A stretch of 64,000 nt of DNA, taken from Sagittula salina (lineage in GTDB: Bacteria > Pseudomonadota > Alphaproteobacteria > Rhodobacterales > Rhodobacteraceae). Positions 42,864 to 51,637 of this stretch are shown here, piece after piece (within the stretch, counting starts at the first letter, position 1; each line of letters starts with the position of its first letter). The stretch is from NCBI RefSeq assembly GCF_017813235.1, contig NZ_JAGISH010000003.1, positions 295,571 to 359,570 on the forward strand, read 5' to 3'. A program made the position numbers and the translations under genes. Below the pieces are notes generated by a model. That model did no database searches. It saw only the letters and a program-made list of their open reading frames with translations, and had not been told where the DNA came from.

Positions 42864-43820
42864 TCAGGCGGCCAGCATCGCGCAGAGCAATTCGAACATG
42901 ATCGACACGCCAAGGAAGGCCGTCCCGCCCGAGGCGTCGAACGGCGGCGAAACCTCGACCAGATCCGCGCCCGCGATATCCACCCCGTAGAGTTCGCGGC
43001 AGACCTGCAGCGCCTGAAAACTGTTCGGGCCGCCGACCTCCGGCGTGCCCGTGCCGGGGGCGAAAGTCGGGTCGACGAAATCGATGTCGTAGCTGACATA
43101 GGTCGGCCCGGCCCCCACGATCTCGCGCGCTTCGGCCATCACGTCCGGGATGCCGCGGGCAAACAATTCCTCGATCTCGACGATGCGGATGCCTTCGGCT
43201 TTCGCAAAGTCGCGATCCTCGCTGTCATACATCGTGCCCCGGATACCGATCTGGATGACGCGCCTTGGATCGAGCAGCCCTTCCTCCACCGCGCGGCGGA
43301 AAGGCGTGCCGTGGGTGTACATCGTGCCACCGAAATAACTGTGGAAGAGGTCCGTGTGGCTGTCGAAATGGATCATGCCCAGCGCTTCGTCCCTGGCCAG
43401 TGCGCGCAGCACCGGGAGCGAGGTCAGGTGGTCGCCGCCCGCCGTCAGGGGCCGGATGCGCTGCGCCACCAGCCGGTCGTAAAAGGCCGTGATCCGCGCC
43501 ATGCTGTCCTGAATGTCAGCCGGGTTCGGCCCCACGTCGCCAAGGTCGGCGCAGTTCGCCGCCTCGAAGGGACGCAGGCCGGTGACGCTGTGCTGCGCCC
43601 GGATCATGGTGGAGGCATCGCGCAACTGGCGTGGCCCGTGGCGCGGGCCGGGCCGGTTGGTGGTCCCGCTGTCCCACGGCACCCCGACGAGGCCGATCGC
43701 CACATCCGCGAAACGCGGATGGTCGGGCGTCACGACCGGCAGGCGCATGAAACTGGGGACGCCCGCAAAGCGCGGCAGGTCAAAGCCGGAGACTGGGTGA
43801 AAGAACGGGTCGGACATCAT
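42864..43820 (-). CDS. speB: Ureohydrolase, agmatinase/guanidino-acid hydrolase type
   Basis: Mn2+ or Ni2+ enzyme that releases urea from agmatine or a guanidino acid. 318 residues. Metal motifs: TAGGDHLTSLP, MIHFDSHTDLFHSYFGG and YVSYDIDFVDPTFAPGTGTPEVGG. The second motif is FDSHTD, where most agmatinases have FDAHTD. MYTHGTPFRRAVEEGLLDP and DLVEVSPPFD are family-wide. The exact substrate (agmatine, guanidinobutyrate, guanidinopropionate or other) cannot be told; the symbol is the family default. Confidence 0.85.
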   Translation of the reverse strand: MMSDPFFHPVSGFDLPRFAGVPSFMRLPVVTPDHPRFADVAIGLVGVPWDSGTTNRPGPRHGPRQLRDASTMIRAQHSVTGLRPFEAANCADLGDVGPNPADIQDSMARITAFYDRLVAQRIRPLTAGGDHLTSLPVLRALARDEALGMIHFDSHTDLFHSYFGGTMYTHGTPFRRAVEEGLLDPRRVIQIGIRGTMYDSEDRDFAKAEGIRIVEIEELFARGIPDVMAEAREIVGAGPTYVSYDIDFVDPTFAPGTGTPEVGGPNSFQALQVCRELYGVDIAGADLVEVSPPFDASGGTAFLGVSIMFELLCAMLAA

Positions 43821-43901
43821 CGTATACCTTTCTGGTGTGCCAGGTCATGTGTCGCGATCTGGTATGGCGGTAGGGGCGCTGCCCCTCGGCCTGCGGCCTC
43901 A

Positions 43902-43931
43902 CCCCGGAGTATTTTAACCACGGAGAAACAG
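43902..43931 (+). repeat. GGAGTATTT element
   Basis: CCCCGGAGTATTTT followed six bases later by GGAGAAACAG, and preceded by a small GGGGC/GCCCC stem at about 43873-43885. It matches the copy after the ArsR gene in both the core and the GAGAAACAG tail. It lies between the NlpC gene and the ureohydrolase. Confidence 0.6.
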
Positions 43932-43940
43932 CAGACCCGC

Positions 43941-44774
43941 TTATCGGATGCGGGCGTGACGGGTGACGGGGCCTTCGCCCTGCTCCTCAATGCGGGCGAT
44001 GGCTCTGCGGATCGGTTCGAAAGCCACCGACATCGTGTGCGCATTGGCGTGCAGCAATGTCTCCGGGTCGGCAACCCAGGCCACATGCCCGCGCCAGAAC
44101 ATCAGGTCGCCGCGTTGCGGGCGCGTGCCGGGGGGCAGCGTTTCGCCCAGATCCCGCGCCTGCATGTCGCTGTCGCCGGGGCAGTCTATCCCGAGCGCCC
44201 GGCAGCCGACCTGCGCAAGGCCCGAACAGTCGATGCCCCAGATCGAGTTGCCGCCCCAGAGGTAGGGCACCCCAAGGTAAAGCTCGGCCATGGCGACCGG
44301 GTCGGCCGGAACGGCCTGCGACAGATGGGCTGCCGGTATCCAGCCCAGTTCGGTGCGGGCGAAGCGGCCTTCGGTGCCGGAAACGGCCAGCGCGGCGCCA
44401 TGCGGGAGGGCATGGGTTTCGTGCTGTTTGAAGTCCGGCGCGGGGTAGACGTGGGTCTGCCGAACCCCCACCCGGTGGGTCGGGTCGGGTCGCGGACGCA
44501 CGGGAAGCAGGGCCGCTTCGCGCAGCCAGCCGGCGTACCCCCCCAGTTCCGGCGCGATGCCGAATACCCAGCCATCGCGGCGCTCCAGCACATCGAAACG
44601 CTGGCCATAGACCAGCTGCCGGTCACGTTGCCCGTCCGGCCTGCGGCAGAGGTCGGAGACGGATTCCGCGAGCCATGCGGGCCTGGGATCGACCGGGATG
44701 AGGGCGGGGTGCTCCGCCGCCCGCCAACGGGCCACGACGCGGTCGTTGGCGGGGGTGCTGCGCGGGTCTGTCAC
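43941..44774 (-). CDS. NlpC/P60-family peptidase with SH3-like domain
   Basis: Cell-wall-type cysteine peptidase that cleaves gamma-D-Glu-diaminopimelate bonds in peptidoglycan peptides. 277 residues, without a signal peptide, so cytoplasmic recycling of murein peptides is likely. Residues about 45-145 form SH3-like modules (RQLVYGQRFDVLERRDGWVFGIA; YAGWLREAALLP). The catalytic domain has YLWGGNSIWGIDCSGLAQVG (Cys) and LMFWRGHVAWVAD (His). It overlaps the aminopeptidase gene by 4 bases and is translated right after it. Confidence 0.92.
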   Translation of the reverse strand: MTDPRSTPANDRVVARWRAAEHPALIPVDPRPAWLAESVSDLCRRPDGQRDRQLVYGQRFDVLERRDGWVFGIAPELGGYAGWLREAALLPVRPRPDPTHRVGVRQTHVYPAPDFKQHETHALPHGAALAVSGTEGRFARTELGWIPAAHLSQAVPADPVAMAELYLGVPYLWGGNSIWGIDCSGLAQVGCRALGIDCPGDSDMQARDLGETLPPGTRPQRGDLMFWRGHVAWVADPETLLHANAHTMSVAFEPIRRAIARIEEQGEGPVTRHARIR

Positions 44775-46150
44775 AGCCCCAGCACCTGCGGCAGCGCGGC
44801 GAGGATCGCGCGCGGCCCCTGACCGAGACCTCCCTTGGACCGGCCCGGCGCGGCGGCGGGCTGCCAGCTGTAGATGTCGAAATGCGCGTAGATGCCGGCA
44901 CCTGCGGTGAAACGGCGCAGGAACAACGCCGCCGTTATGGAGCCCGCGAAGCCGCCCGAGGGTGCATTGTCCAGATCCGCGATGTCGGGTTCGATCATCG
45001 CCTCGTAGGGTTCGTGGAAGGGCATCCTCCAGACCGGATCAGCCTCGTCGCGCGCCGCCTTGGTCAGCGCCTCGATGAAACCCTCGTCGTCGCAGTAGAA
45101 GGGCGCGAGGTCGGGGCCGACCGCCACCCGCGCGGCCCCCGTCAGCGTCGCCATCGACAGCATCAGATCGGGGCTTTCCTCCGCGCCGAAGGCCAGCGCA
45201 TCGGCCAGCACCAGCCGCCCCTCCGCGTCGGTGTTGTTGATCTCCACCGTTTTTCCCAGCCGCGAGGCCAGCACGTCGCCGGGGCGGAAGCTGTTGCCGG
45301 TAACGGAGTTTTCCACCGCCGGGATCAGCAGGCGCAGCCGCACCTTCAGCCCGGAGGCCATGATCATCTGCGCCAGCCCCAGCGTATTGGCCGCGCCTCC
45401 CATGTCCTTCTTCATGATCCCCATGGAAGTGCCCGGCTTCAGGTTCAGCCCCCCGGTGTCAAAGCACACGCCCTTGCCGACCAGCGTCACGCGCGGCCCT
45501 TCCGACCCCCAACGCAGGTCGATCAGGCGCGGCGCCTGCGGCCCGGCACGGCCGACGGTGTGGATCAGGGGGAAGTTCTTTTCCAGCAGTACTTCGCCGG
45601 TGGTCACCTCCATCCGGGCGTTGAACCGCTCCGCAAGTGTGCGCGCGGCCTGTTCCAGCGCCTCGGGTCCCATGTCTTCGGCAGGGATGTTGACGAGGTC
45701 GCGGGTCAGGAACTCCGCCTCTGCCAGCCGTTCGATCCGGGCGGTATCCAACCCGCCGGGTGCTGCCAGAAGGCGGTCGGCGGCGCTTGCATCCTTGTAG
45801 CGGGTGAACCGGTAGGTGGTGAGTAACCAGCCCAGCGCCTCCGTCGCCGGATTATCCAGCTGACCGGAGGCAAGCCGGTACGCCCCCGGCGCCAGCGCGG
45901 GCACCGCCCCTGCCAGCGGGAAACGCTGACGCGCCCGCTGCTCCGGCGTGCCGTAACCCGCCAGCGCCGCCACGGGGCCACCGTCATCGCCCGGGATCAT
46001 CAACGCGCTGCCCAGCGCGCCGGAAAATCCGCTGCCCCGCACCCAGGCCGCCACGCGGGGCGGCTGATCCGCGATCCAGTTCTCCAGCGTCTCCGGGGTC
46101 AGGACGTGCAGGGGAATGGCCTCTGCGGCGGGGGCAAAACGGGGGGACAT
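44771..46150 (-). CDS. M17 leucyl aminopeptidase family protein
   Basis: Zinc/manganese aminopeptidase. 459 residues from the ATG at 46150. Metal-site motifs: VTLVGKGVCFDTGGLNLKPGTSMGIMKKDMGGAANTLG (Lys, Asp), INNTDAEGRLVLADALAF (the M17 signature) and LDNAPSGGFAGSITAALFLRRF. It is shorter in the N-terminal domain than PepA. With the NlpC/P60 peptidase downstream and overlapping, it would trim the amino acids that the endopeptidase frees from murein peptides; that partnership is inference from gene order. Confidence 0.92.
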   Translation of the reverse strand: MSPRFAPAAEAIPLHVLTPETLENWIADQPPRVAAWVRGSGFSGALGSALMIPGDDGGPVAALAGYGTPEQRARQRFPLAGAVPALAPGAYRLASGQLDNPATEALGWLLTTYRFTRYKDASAADRLLAAPGGLDTARIERLAEAEFLTRDLVNIPAEDMGPEALEQAARTLAERFNARMEVTTGEVLLEKNFPLIHTVGRAGPQAPRLIDLRWGSEGPRVTLVGKGVCFDTGGLNLKPGTSMGIMKKDMGGAANTLGLAQMIMASGLKVRLRLLIPAVENSVTGNSFRPGDVLASRLGKTVEINNTDAEGRLVLADALAFGAEESPDLMLSMATLTGAARVAVGPDLAPFYCDDEGFIEALTKAARDEADPVWRMPFHEPYEAMIEPDIADLDNAPSGGFAGSITAALFLRRFTAGAGIYAHFDIYSWQPAAAPGRSKGGLGQGPRAILAALPQVLGL

Positions 46151-46273
46151 GCGGGCTCCTGTGCCTGGTTCGGAGCCAAGCCTAGCCCGCCCGCAGGGCG
46201 CTGCAAGCGGATTTCTCGGGTGCAGGCGCCGTGGGGCGGCGCCCGCTGCCGTACCGCGGATCAAGCCGCGGAA

Positions 46274-46654
46274 TCAGATGGAGAATTCATTGATATCCCA
46301 CAATTGCGTCAGCGACCGCTCCCCGGTGCGGGCCAGCCGCGCCAATGTCGCGGACTCCGCCACGAGGTCGCCGAATTCGAGACAGGTCATCACGTCGTGC
46401 GACACGCGGCTCAGCGACCGCATACCGATCTGTTCCGCGATCGCGGAAAGCGACCGCAGAGTCTTGTGCATGTCTTCGCGGGGGCCGGTCAGGGCCATTT
46501 CCTGCACCTGGCACAAACGTTGTGCCAACTGCTCCATGGCGCGGCAGATCACGTCCTCGGCCGTATGCGGACCAAGGTCCTGGTACAGAGTCCGGATCTG
46601 GGCCGTGTCCATATCGGGACACTCCACCGGCGACAGGTACGTCACCTCGTTCAC
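46274..46654 (-). CDS. Unknown helical protein
   Basis: 126 residues: MNEVTYLSPVECPDMDTAQIRTLYQDLGPHTAEDVICRAMEQLAQRL and QIGMRSLSRVSHDVMTCLEFGDLVAESATLARLARTGERSL. It appears to be all alpha, with the size and helix pattern of a histidine-phosphotransfer or four-helix bundle domain. A His is present in SRVSHDVM, but the usual HPt motif (HxLKG) is not. It lies between the aminopeptidase and carbonic anhydrase genes and points away from the latter. No function assigned. Confidence 0.7.
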   Translation of the reverse strand: MNEVTYLSPVECPDMDTAQIRTLYQDLGPHTAEDVICRAMEQLAQRLCQVQEMALTGPREDMHKTLRSLSAIAEQIGMRSLSRVSHDVMTCLEFGDLVAESATLARLARTGERSLTQLWDINEFSI

Positions 46655-46811
46655 ATCTCACCCCATTCCTTGGCCCCCACAGCCATGTGCAAACTGCAAC
46701 GCGGGGCCTTCCCAAATGGTTATTCCCCAACTCTGTTTTCCCTCGCATTTCGCTTGAATCCCGCCTAATCGGGGGAGCAAGAATATTTCACGTTCCCGAA
46801 CGGAGGCACGA

Positions 46812-47453
46812 ATGGAGTTTACGAAACCCCTGCCCGCCTATCTGGTCACGCGATACCACGGCTGGAAGGCGACCACCTACGCAGAGAACCGCGCATGGTA
46901 CAAACGACTGGCGACAGAAGGCCAGCGCCCGCGGGCCATGGTGATCTCATGCTGCGATTCGCGGGTGCATGTGACGTCGATCTTCGGGGCGGATCAGGGC
47001 GAATTCTTCATTCACCGCAATATCGCAAACCTCGTGCCGGTCTACGAACCGGACGGCAATCACCACGGCACCTCGGCCGCGGTGGAATACGCCGTGACGG
47101 CGCTGAAGGTGGCGCATGTGATCGTGCTCGGGCATTCCAGCTGCGGCGGCGTTCAGGGATGTCTGGACATGTGTCAGGGCCGCGCGCCGGAACTGGAGGA
47201 GACGTCCTCCTTCGTCGGGCGCTGGATGGACATCCTGAAGCCCGGATACGAGGCGGTGAAGGATGACCCCGACATGCCCCGCGCGCTGGAGCACGAGGCG
47301 GTGCGGGTGTCCCTGCGCAACCTGATGACCTTCCCCTTCGTGCAAGGTGCCGTCGAGGCCGGCGAACTGTCGCTGCACGGCTTGTGGACCGACATCGGCG
47401 AGGGCGGGCTGCAGAACCTGGAGCCCGGAACCGGGCGTTTCGTGCCGGTCTGA
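46812..47453 (+). CDS. Beta-class carbonic anhydrase
   Basis: Zinc enzyme for CO2/bicarbonate exchange in the cytoplasm. 213 residues. Zinc ligands are visible: Cys in ISCCDSRVH (CxDxR dyad) and His/Cys in VLGHSSCGGVQG. FFIHRNIANLVP, SAAVEYAVTALKVAHVIVLGHSSCGG and the C-terminal LHGLWTDIGEGGL are all typical. ATG at 46812 with GGAGG about 8 bases before. It is convergent with a small unknown gene and shares a hairpin with it. Confidence 0.95.
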   Translation: MEFTKPLPAYLVTRYHGWKATTYAENRAWYKRLATEGQRPRAMVISCCDSRVHVTSIFGADQGEFFIHRNIANLVPVYEPDGNHHGTSAAVEYAVTALKVAHVIVLGHSSCGGVQGCLDMCQGRAPELEETSSFVGRWMDILKPGYEAVKDDPDMPRALEHEAVRVSLRNLMTFPFVQGAVEAGELSLHGLWTDIGEGGLQNLEPGTGRFVPV

Positions 47454-47462
47454 TCGCGTCCT

Positions 47463-47479
47463 GCCCCGTCAGACGGGGC
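47463..47479. terminator. Bidirectional hairpin between convergent genes
   Basis: GCCCCGTC and GACGGGGC pair perfectly around one base (realistic loop CAG). It lies 10 bases after the carbonic anhydrase stop and inside the last codons of the opposing gene. No T-run, so any terminator function would be weak. Confidence 0.4.
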
Positions 47480-47807
47480 GCAGGTCGCCCGCATGGCCAT
47501 CGGCGCGGGCGACAACGCAGGGCCGGCCGATGCGCGCGGAGATCGCGGCCATCGGCACGCCGAGGTCGCTGCCGGTGCACAGCGCGCGATCGCGATCATC
47601 GAGCACCACGAGGTGGCCTTCCCGAAAGCTCAGGGCGTAGCCTTTTGCCCGTAGCGTTCCGGCGATCTGCTGCCAGCTCTCGCCGGTCTCGAAAATCGGC
47701 GCTAGAAAAATGCGCAGCATGGTGCGCGACTCGCAGTCAAGCGGAGCCGGGAGACCCGCATCGCGGACCCCGCCCCACCCGGCCTGGGCGGTGGGTTGAT
47801 ATCTCAT
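47469..47807 (-). CDS. Small protein of unknown function
   Basis: 112 residues from the ATG at 47807, which has AAGGA 9 bases upstream; an internal ATG at 47720 would leave 83 residues (MLRIFLAPIFETGESWQQIAGTLRAKGYALSFREGHLVVLDD). The latter part looks like a compact alpha/beta domain and ends CVVARADGHAGDLRPV. It has no signal peptide or membrane helix. No family recognised. Confidence 0.6.
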   Translation of the reverse strand: MRYQPTAQAGWGGVRDAGLPAPLDCESRTMLRIFLAPIFETGESWQQIAGTLRAKGYALSFREGHLVVLDDRDRALCTGSDLGVPMAAISARIGRPCVVARADGHAGDLRPV

Positions 47808-48467
47808 AGGAATTGTCCTTGCCTGAGCAACAACCGTGGCAAGAGAATACGGCGCAAATATGGCATTCCACCCCGGTTATCCACAGGCTCGCGCAGATTG
47901 TAAAACCGTGTGTTAACTCTGCGCCATTCCGGTGACCCGGACGCACTGGGCGTCACACGTTCCCTCTTGAAGCCGGTCCATTCCGCTGTGGCCTACCAGA
48001 AGAAAAAGAGCAGAGAGAGCGCGTCTCGGTGCCCCTTCTCACGCGGGGCACATTTGGCCGCAGGAGCTCCCCCGGAGCAGTCCCGGCAGCAGTCCCGACA
48101 GCAGTCATTGACACGAGATGGTCTGGCCCGACACCCCTCCGCGGAGAGAGTGGAGAGAGGCAAAGGGGGGCTGTCGGGCCGTCCTGTTCGCCATTCTGGC
48201 GGCGCGCGGTCGCGCGTTCATGAAGGATTCTTAACACTTTCGAGACGACTTTTCCAGTTTGGCGCGCGACAGCGCGCGGCGCGGAAGCCTAGCTCCCCCA
48301 TCCCTTCGAACAGGGTCTGACAGTGCGCCGCCCGTTTGCGTTGCGATCCCCAGCGCGCTGTTAAGATTGACAACCAAGCAAGGGGCAGCGCCCCCTGCAA
48401 ACGCGAAACGCGCCACCCCATCGGGGCAGCGCGCGAATCGTTCAGGCAAAGGCGACTTGACCGGTCT
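47808..48467. other. 660-bp gap with repeats and a DnaA-box sequence
   Basis: No supported gene on either strand. It contains TTATCCACA (47877-47885, the DnaA-box consensus), a 7-bp hairpin GTGCCCC/GGGGCAC (about 48030-48052), 12-bp direct repeats CAGTCCC(G)GCAG (48078-48110), and GCGCGC inverted repeats (48262-48277). Several GC-rich palindromes make it the most structured gap in the window. A short AT-rich stretch is at about 48220-48240. Confidence 0.5.
48078..48110. repeat. 12-bp direct repeats CAGTCCCGGCAG
   Basis: CAGTCCCGGCAG, CAGTCCCGACAG and CAGTCATTGACA follow each other without a gap. Confidence 0.65.
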
Positions 48468-49490
48468 TCAGCCTTTCTTCAGGCACTTCTGCCCCAGCAC
48501 CTCGGCGATCTGAACCGCGTTCAGTGCCGCGCCCTTTCGCAGGTTGTCCGAGACGCACCACAGGTTCAGGCCATTGTCGATGGTGCTGTCCTGCCGGATG
48601 CGGCTGATGAAGGTGGCGAAATCGCCGACGCATTCCTTCGGCGTCACGTAGCCGCCGTCCTCACGCTTGTCGATCACCATGATGCCGGGCGCCTCGCGCA
48701 GGATGTCGCGCGCCTCGTCCTCGTCGAGGAAGTCCTCGAACTCGATGTTGATCGCTTCCGAGTGGCCGACAAAGACCGGCACCCGCACGCAGGTCGCGGT
48801 CAGCTTGATCGAAGGGTCGATGATCTTCTTCGTTTCCGCGACCATCTTCCACTCTTCCTTGGTGGAACCGTCCTCCATGAAGACGTCGATATGCGGGATC
48901 ACGTTAAAGGCGATTTCCTTCGGGTACTTCTTCGGTGGCACGTCCTTCACCGGATTGTAAACCGCCTTGGTCTGTTCCCACAGTTCGTCCATGCCTTCCT
49001 TGCCGGAGCCGGAAACCGACTGGTAGGTCGACACCACGACGCGCTTGATCTTCGCGCGGTCGTGCAGCGGCTTCAGCGCGACGACCATCTGGGCGGTCGA
49101 ACAGTTCGGGTTCGCGATGATGTTCTTCTTGGTGTAGCCGTACACCGCATCGGCGTTCACCTCCGGCACCACCAGCGGCACGTCCGGGTCATAGCGATAC
49201 AGCGACGAGTTATCGATCACCACGCAGCCCGCCGCGGCGGCCTTCGGCGCGAACTCCTTTGTCGGGCCGGATCCCACGGCAAAGAGCGCGATGTCCCAGC
49301 CGGTGAAGTCGAAGGTTGCCAGGTCCCGGGTCTTCAGGGTCTTGTCGCCGAAGGAAACTTCTGTGCCGAGAGATTTGCGCGAGGCAAGCACGGCGATCTC
49401 GTCGACGGGGAATTCCCGCTCGGCGAGGATGTTCAGCATTTCGCGGCCCACGTTTCCCGTGGCGCCTACGACGACGATCCGGTAGCCCAT
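48468..49490 (-). CDS. asd: Aspartate-semialdehyde dehydrogenase
   Basis: Reduces aspartyl phosphate to aspartate semialdehyde for lysine/diaminopimelate, threonine and methionine. 340 residues from the ATG at 49490 (MGYRIVVVGATGNVGREMLNIL). GATGNVG binds NADP, IANPNCSTAQMVVAL holds the catalytic Cys, and CVRVPVFVGHSEAINIEFE the catalytic His. A longer in-frame start at 49553 lacks family sequence. dapD and dapE lie 3-6 kb downstream in the window but are not in the same operon. Confidence 0.96.
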   Translation of the reverse strand: MGYRIVVVGATGNVGREMLNILAEREFPVDEIAVLASRKSLGTEVSFGDKTLKTRDLATFDFTGWDIALFAVGSGPTKEFAPKAAAAGCVVIDNSSLYRYDPDVPLVVPEVNADAVYGYTKKNIIANPNCSTAQMVVALKPLHDRAKIKRVVVSTYQSVSGSGKEGMDELWEQTKAVYNPVKDVPPKKYPKEIAFNVIPHIDVFMEDGSTKEEWKMVAETKKIIDPSIKLTATCVRVPVFVGHSEAINIEFEDFLDEDEARDILREAPGIMVIDKREDGGYVTPKECVGDFATFISRIRQDSTIDNGLNLWCVSDNLRKGAALNAVQIAEVLGQKCLKKG

Positions 49491-49756
49491 TCGGCCCTCC
49501 TGACTTGGGTTTGCGCCAGACGCGGCTTTGCCCGCCCGACTGGCGCGCGTCATACCGCAGGACGTCCGCAGGGGAAAGGCCGGAAAAGCAGGGTGGCCAT
49601 CGCGCTTAAATCCGCCTTAACCCCCGGCGTGCCAGAACTCCCGGCAGTACCGACGGGGGCCGCACATGGCTTCACGACGGGTTTCGTGACGATCATGTGG
49701 CGCCCGTGGCGCATCACCGGGGGCGATGGGCGTCCCCGAACGAGGGGGTCTGGCAC

Positions 49757-51637
49757 ATGCTCTTCCAGATGGTGACGCGGCTGACGCGCGGGCAGAAACA
49801 GGTAGCCTTTGTCCTGCTGGACGCGGTGACGGTGCTGGCTGCGGTCATGCTCGTCCGCCTTCTGGATGGCGCGCAGACCCTGCCGGACACTCCGGCGCCC
49901 TGGCTGCTCGGGACGGTCCTGGCGATCTGGGCGGCGGTTCTGGGCTGGGTCATGGGGCTGACACGAAGCAGGCTCAACGCCTATGAGGCGCGCGGCGTGA
50001 CGCATACGGTGATCTACGCACTGGCGCTGGGGACCGCACACCTTGGCCTGTCACCGGTGCTGGGCGGCGCGGTTCCGCCTGTCGCCCATGTGACCTTTGT
50101 CCTGCTGGTCATGGTGCTTTCGGCGGGGTGGCGCGTGACTCTGCGCCAGCTCACCCATCATATTTACCTCAGCGGTCCCGATACGCTGCGCGTGCTGATC
50201 TACGGCGCCGGCACCGCCGGACAACAGTTGCAGGCGGCTCTGCGCCATGCGCGGGGCATCAGGATCGTGGGCTTCATCGACGACAACCCCACACTGCAAT
50301 CGCAGGTTGTCGCCGGGCTCAGGGTCTTTGGCCCCTCCCGTCTGCCGCAACTGGTGGCCGACCGGCGCGTGGACCGGATCGTTCTGGCGATGCCGGACGC
50401 CTCGGCGGCGGACGTGGCGCGGCTGCGCCAACGGTTGCGCCACCTGGACGCCGAAGTGCACGCGCTGCCCTGCTTTGCCGCGCTGGTGCGCGAAGGGCTA
50501 CGCCCCGCGCAGGGCGCGCCGGTGCCGGTCGCCGACCTGCTCGGCCGCAGCGGGCTGGAACGCGAACTGCCCGGTGTCAGCCACAGCTACCTTGGCCAGC
50601 GCATCCTCGTGACCGGGGCGGGCGGCTCCATCGGGTCGGAACTCTGCCGGCAGCTGCTGTCCTGCGAGCCGGAGCGGATCGTGCTGGTGGATCACTCGGA
50701 ACTGGCGCTCTACACCATCGAAAAGGAACTGCGCAGCCTGATCGATGAAGGCGAGGGACCCGGACCGGAGATCGAGGCCGTGCTGGGCAGCGTGCTCGAC
50801 GCCGACCTGATGACCCGGAGCCTGCGCCGCCACGAGATCGACGTCGTCCTGCACGCCGCCGCCTACAAACACGTCCCCATGGTCGAGGCGAATCCGCTGG
50901 CGGGCCTTCAGAACAACGTGCTGGGCACCCGCGTGATGGCAGAGGCGGCGCGCGCCTGTTCGGTGGCGCGCTTCATCCTGATTTCCAGCGACAAGGCCGT
51001 GCGCCCGACCAATGTCATGGGCGCCTCGAAGCGGTTGGCCGAACTGGTGGTGCAGGACCTTGCCGCACGCTCCGAATGGACGGTCTTCTCCATGGTGCGC
51101 TTCGGCAACGTGCTGGGGTCGAGCGGATCGGTCGTGCCGCTCTTCGAGGAACAGATCGCCCGCGGCGGACCGGTGACGCTCACGCACCCTGAGGTCACTC
51201 GCTACTTCATGACGATCCCGGAAGCGGTGCGTCTGGTGCTGCTGACCGGCAGTTTCGCGCGCGGTGGCGATGTCTTCGTGCTGGATATGGGCGACCCGGT
51301 GCCCATCGCCCGCATCGCGGCCCAGATGATCGAAGGCGCGGGTTACACCGTACGCGACGCCGCCAACCCCGATGGCGATATCGAGATCGCCGTGACCGGT
51401 CTGCGCCCGGGCGAAAAACTGCACGAGGAACTGCTGATATCCTGTGACATGCTGACCACCCCGCATCCAAAGATCCGCCGCGCGCAGGAGGATCGCCTGT
51501 CGGAATTCGAGGTGGCAACCGCATTGAAGGAACTGCGCCTCGCGCTGGAGACCCGCGACGAGGCCGCCGCCCGCGCCATGATCGCCCGCTGGGTGGAGCC
51601 GGCACCGGCAGACGGCGCCCGCACCGGGCTGGCCTGA
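49757..51637 (+). CDS. Nucleotide-sugar 4,6-dehydratase/epimerase, PglF/WbpM/CapD type
   Basis: Membrane enzyme that makes deoxy-amino sugar precursors (UDP-GlcNAc to the 4-keto-6-deoxy sugar) for surface polysaccharide or glycoprotein. 626 residues from the ATG at 49757. About four membrane helices are in 1-130, a first Rossmann domain (VLIYGAGTAGQQLQAAL) in 140-270, and the SDR-type catalytic domain (LVTGAGGSIGSELCRQLL) from about 285. The catalytic Tyr is replaced by Met in TNVMGASKR, as in WbpM/PglF. AAAYKHVPMVE and SSDKAVRPTNV are also typical. No glycosyltransferase is near. Confidence 0.92.
   Translation: MLFQMVTRLTRGQKQVAFVLLDAVTVLAAVMLVRLLDGAQTLPDTPAPWLLGTVLAIWAAVLGWVMGLTRSRLNAYEARGVTHTVIYALALGTAHLGLSPVLGGAVPPVAHVTFVLLVMVLSAGWRVTLRQLTHHIYLSGPDTLRVLIYGAGTAGQQLQAALRHARGIRIVGFIDDNPTLQSQVVAGLRVFGPSRLPQLVADRRVDRIVLAMPDASAADVARLRQRLRHLDAEVHALPCFAALVREGLRPAQGAPVPVADLLGRSGLERELPGVSHSYLGQRILVTGAGGSIGSELCRQLLSCEPERIVLVDHSELALYTIEKELRSLIDEGEGPGPEIEAVLGSVLDADLMTRSLRRHEIDVVLHAAAYKHVPMVEANPLAGLQNNVLGTRVMAEAARACSVARFILISSDKAVRPTNVMGASKRLAELVVQDLAARSEWTVFSMVRFGNVLGSSGSVVPLFEEQIARGGPVTLTHPEVTRYFMTIPEAVRLVLLTGSFARGGDVFVLDMGDPVPIARIAAQMIEGAGYTVRDAANPDGDIEIAVTGLRPGEKLHEELLISCDMLTTPHPKIRRAQEDRLSEFEVATALKELRLALETRDEAAARAMIARWVEPAPADGARTGLA

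Noticed and set aside
47808..48467. Replication origin
   Set aside because: One DnaA-box match only, no AT-rich unwinding region, and none of the usual origin neighbours (dnaA, hemE, parAB, gidA).
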